7,277 bases of DNA from Campylobacterales bacterium (GTDB lineage: Bacteria > Campylobacterota > Campylobacteria > Campylobacterales > Arcobacteraceae). Under the pieces are notes generated by a model, which saw only the letters and a list, made by a program, of their open reading frames with translations, ran no database searches and was not told the origin of the DNA. Of this stretch, positions 5,504-7,277 are shown piece by piece. The DNA is taken from assembly GCA_019752775.1 (NCBI GenBank), contig JAIELU010000118.1, forward strand, positions 1-7,277. Reading direction: 5' to 3'. Position numbers and translations under genes: made by a program. Numbering within the stretch: position 1 is the first letter of the stretch; the number at the start of each line of letters is the position of its first letter.

Positions 5504-6912
5504 TAGAATATCTTGACTTAACAAATTTTAAAGCTTATAAAAAATTAAAAATAAATATAGAGAAAAAGAACATAGTGATTTATGGAGATAATGGTACAGG
5601 TAAAAGTTCTATTTACGAATCTTTAAAAATGTTTTTTTTTAAACAAAGATTAATAAATAATATTTCATTTAGAATTGAAGAAAAAGAACAAAAAATCAAT
5701 GAAGTATTTTCAAGAGAATATGATAATAAATTAAGTTTAAATTTCAAAATAGGTATTAATAATGAAATCATAGAAGCAAATAGCGAATGTAAAGATTTGA
5801 ATTTTGATGTAAATTTAATAAACCTTTATAGTATAAAACTAACAAATACGTATAAAGGTGGTTCAGAAAAAGGTCTTTATAAAACATTAAATCTTAAAAA
5901 TCTACTTTTAAGAGAATATTTATCATTAAATATTGAAGAACTTAACAACAAAAAAGATTCAATTATTTCAAAAGTAAATACTTTATTAATAGAATTTAAA
6001 GAAGATATTCAAATAAAAATTGATAGTGATTTTTCTATAAGTATTATAGATAGTAAAAGAAATATTACAGAAAATGAAAAATATTTAAATCTTTATTTTA
6101 ATGAAGCTAAATTAAATTTGATTGTTTTATTACTGATATTTAATTCTATTATACTATTATCTAATGATTCAAAAGATAAAGTGATAGTTCTTGATGATTT
6201 TATTACAAGTTTAGATATAGCAAATAGAACATTTTTAATTAAATATTTAATAGAAACTTTTAATAAAGAAAAATTTCAGCTTATTATATTAACTCATAAT
6301 TTAGAATTTTTTAATTTAGTAAAATATATTATTGAAGAAAAAATTATGTTAAATACAAATTCTTGGCATTTTTCCCAATTATATGAAATTGATAATCGTA
6401 CTGAATTATCTGATATTGAACTTACTTCCATTGAAACCATTGAAAAAAAGATTAAAGAGGAACCTGATTCTGCGGGAAATTTAATAAGAAAAAGATTTGA
6501 AAATATTATACATAGTTTAGCAAAAGATTTGATTTTAGGTTCTGTTGAAGCTAGTAATAATACTTTAACAACAATACAAAATTTAGATGCTTTATATTTA
6601 AAATCATCTGGAACAGGGAAAAATCAGAAATTTTTAACATCTAATAATTTATTAGTTAAAATTGAGGAAAAAATTTTAGAAGGTACTACTAACATTTCAG
6701 AAATTAAAATATTAATTGATGAATATAAAATACCTAAAGAGAATTTACTAGTGATAAAAAATATTTTAAATGAGCTGAAAATATATCGTAAAGTAATTAT
6801 GCATCCTTTATCTCATACAGAATCACAATTTTCTATAAAAGAACTTAATAAATCACTTGATTTATTAAAAAAATTAGATGAAAGTATGGTAACCATTATA
6901 AATTCTCTCTAA
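5500..6912 (+). CDS. compact SMC/RecF-like ATPase with HEPN-like C-terminal segment
   Basis: This 470-residue ATPase starts at a TTG whose last two bases are shared with the DUF262 stop codon (TTGA overlap), with GAAGGG 6 nt upstream, so translational coupling is likely. The opening IEYLDLTNFKAYKKL is typical of RecF/SMC-like proteins. Walker A is GDNGTGKSS (29-37, K35). YFNEAKLNLIVLLLIF (199-214) occupies the place of the ABC signature, in the NEAxL form common in defence ATPases. Walker B and D-loop are VIVLDDFITSLD (228-239), with Asp at the usual Glu position, and the switch His is H266 in LTHNLEFF. Only about 160 residues lie between Walker A and the signature, so there is no long coiled-coil arm. 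After about residue 320 the chain is helical, with RKRFENIIHSLA (330-341) and RKVIMHPLSH (430-439), which contains an R-x4-H motif as in HEPN RNases. A defence-sensor or effector ATPase is inferred. Confidence 0.85.
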   Translation: MIEYLDLTNFKAYKKLKINIEKKNIVIYGDNGTGKSSIYESLKMFFFKQRLINNISFRIEEKEQKINEVFSREYDNKLSLNFKIGINNEIIEANSECKDLNFDVNLINLYSIKLTNTYKGGSEKGLYKTLNLKNLLLREYLSLNIEELNNKKDSIISKVNTLLIEFKEDIQIKIDSDFSISIIDSKRNITENEKYLNLYFNEAKLNLIVLLLIFNSIILLSNDSKDKVIVLDDFITSLDIANRTFLIKYLIETFNKEKFQLIILTHNLEFFNLVKYIIEEKIMLNTNSWHFSQLYEIDNRTELSDIELTSIETIEKKIKEEPDSAGNLIRKRFENIIHSLAKDLILGSVEASNNTLTTIQNLDALYLKSSGTGKNQKFLTSNNLLVKIEEKILEGTTNISEIKILIDEYKIPKENLLVIKNILNELKIYRKVIMHPLSHTESQFSIKELNKSLDLLKKLDESMVTIINSL

Positions 6913-6964
6913 ATATTAAAATATTTATAAATGGTCATTTAAAATAATTTTACTAATAAAGTAA

Positions 6965-7138
6965 TTACACTATTTTACTACTTTTTTTCATCTGAAAAAA
7001 TTGTTGTATCGCTTCATTAAAATCAAATATATTTGTTTGTATTTCTTACTAACTTTTATCAATTCTTAATTCTATTTTACTATATGGATACAAATTTCCT
7101 AAATCTTTTTGTTCAACTAGGTTAAATACTTCATCATT
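6965..7138 (-). pseudogene. possible remnant of a minus-strand gene
   Basis: One minus-strand frame reads NDEVFNLVEQKDLGNLYPYS and continues KIELRIDKS. It then meets TAG-TAA, and reopens as EIQTNIFDFNEAIQQFFQMK before a final stop. The amino-acid composition looks protein-like across the double stop, and there is no start codon or ribosome site in front. I recognise no family. In DNA this AT-rich, a chance open stretch of this length is possible, so the call is tentative. Confidence 0.25.
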
Positions 7139-7164
7139 TTACTAAATTCATTTTAATCAACTAT

Positions 7165-7183
7165 TGATAATTAAGAATTATCA
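7165..7183. promoter_or_regulatory. inverted repeat abutting the methyltransferase ribosome site
   Basis: TGATAATT and AATTATCA are exact reverse complements around AAG. The element ends one base before the AAGG ribosome site of the methyltransferase gene. It could be an operator for a controller protein or a leader hairpin that limits translation; its GATAAT (7166-7171) could also be a -10 box. The sequence does not decide between these. Confidence 0.4.
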
Positions 7184-7195
7184 TAAGGTTGATTT

Positions 7196-7277
7196 ATGAA
7201 TATAAAACTAAAAGATTTAAATAAAAATTTACATCAAGCAAAAGTAAATAAAAAAGATGAGTTTTATACTCAACTTG
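7196..7277 (+). CDS. EcoRI-family adenine-specific DNA methyltransferase (N-terminus only)
   Basis: Only 27 codons lie inside the window. They contain the block NLHQAKVNKKDEFYTQL (11-27), which closely matches the N-terminus of M.EcoRI-type adenine methyltransferases: an L-H-x-AKxxKxDEFYTQ stretch preceding the DIExEL segment. The ATG follows AAGG at 7-nt spacing. Members of this family methylate adenine within their recognition sequence and either protect the host from a cognate restriction enzyme or act as orphan methyltransferases. No endonuclease gene is seen upstream, so any partner must lie beyond the right edge. The catalytic domain is not in the window, so activity cannot be judged. 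Confidence 0.75.
   Translation, partial: MNIKLKDLNKNLHQAKVNKKDEFYTQL

Larger units (their letters stand above)
6913..7195. other. intergenic region before the methyltransferase, with possible decayed gene
   Basis: No intact gene is visible in these 283 nt. AAAGTA (6958-6963) can pair with TACTTT (6979-6984), followed by four further T residues, which is a weak terminator candidate for the ATPase gene. Minus-strand frame fragments suggest a decayed coding region (listed separately). A 19-bp inverted repeat lies directly before the methyltransferase ribosome site. Confidence 0.35.

Noticed and set aside
6911..6926. Hairpin immediately after the ATPase stop
   Set aside because: AAATAT/ATATTT with a 4-nt loop is a six-pair all-AT stem without a T-run, too weak to call.
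1..7277. CRISPR array, tRNA or rRNA genes
   Set aside because: No regularly spaced direct repeats and no cloverleaf or rRNA-like GC-richer segments were seen on either strand.

Overview
This is a very AT-rich bacterial window (roughly three quarters A+T by eye). It uses the standard code: TGA is a stop and TGG encodes Trp, so it is not a mycoplasma. Shine-Dalgarno sites are AGG/AAGG-type, with some TTG starts. Codon and base usage would suit a low-GC Campylobacterota species such as an Arcobacter-like organism, but Fusobacteria or low-GC Firmicutes cannot be excluded from sequence alone. No housekeeping gene, rRNA, tRNA or CRISPR array is visible. Every recognisable gene belongs to a family common in defence or mobile islands.

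Left part (1-1800, minus strand): a regulator-plus-pair cassette. A small HTH protein (1725-1450) is followed after 40 nt by a three-Cys-motif Gp37/Gp68-type (DUF5131) protein (1409-681). That gene overlaps by 8 nt a TTG-started TcmP, the three-Cys-motif partner protein, which runs off the left edge. A perfect 20-bp palindrome just upstream of the HTH gene is the likely operator.

Middle (1800-3844, plus strand): a complete Xer-type tyrosine recombinase with all six catalytic residues. It is followed by a 136-nt spacer with two strong inverted repeats. The first has arms resembling Xer half-sites, and an 11-bp direct repeat flanks the recombinase. Then comes an orphan 188-aa protein with a Cys-His-Asp arrangement like transglutaminase-fold thiol enzymes; it has no family name I recognise.

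Right part (3845-7277, plus strand): a two-gene operon, preceded by its own promoter candidate. The first gene encodes a DUF262 (GmrSD/ParB-like) protein whose DUF1524-like tail appears to have lost the HNH catalytic His. A 4-nt TTGA overlap leads into a compact SMC/RecF-like ATPase with a HEPN-like R-x4-H motif near its C-terminus. This pair is the best candidate for an under-described anti-phage system. After 283 nt, which may hold a decayed gene, an EcoRI-family adenine methyltransferase starts and runs off the right edge.

Overall the window looks like a defence-island segment assembled around a recombinase: a TcmP/DUF5131 cassette, a thiol-enzyme orphan, a DUF262-ATPase cassette and a restriction-modification cassette, each with its own upstream control region. 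Defence roles are inferred from family and context, not shown by the sequence.
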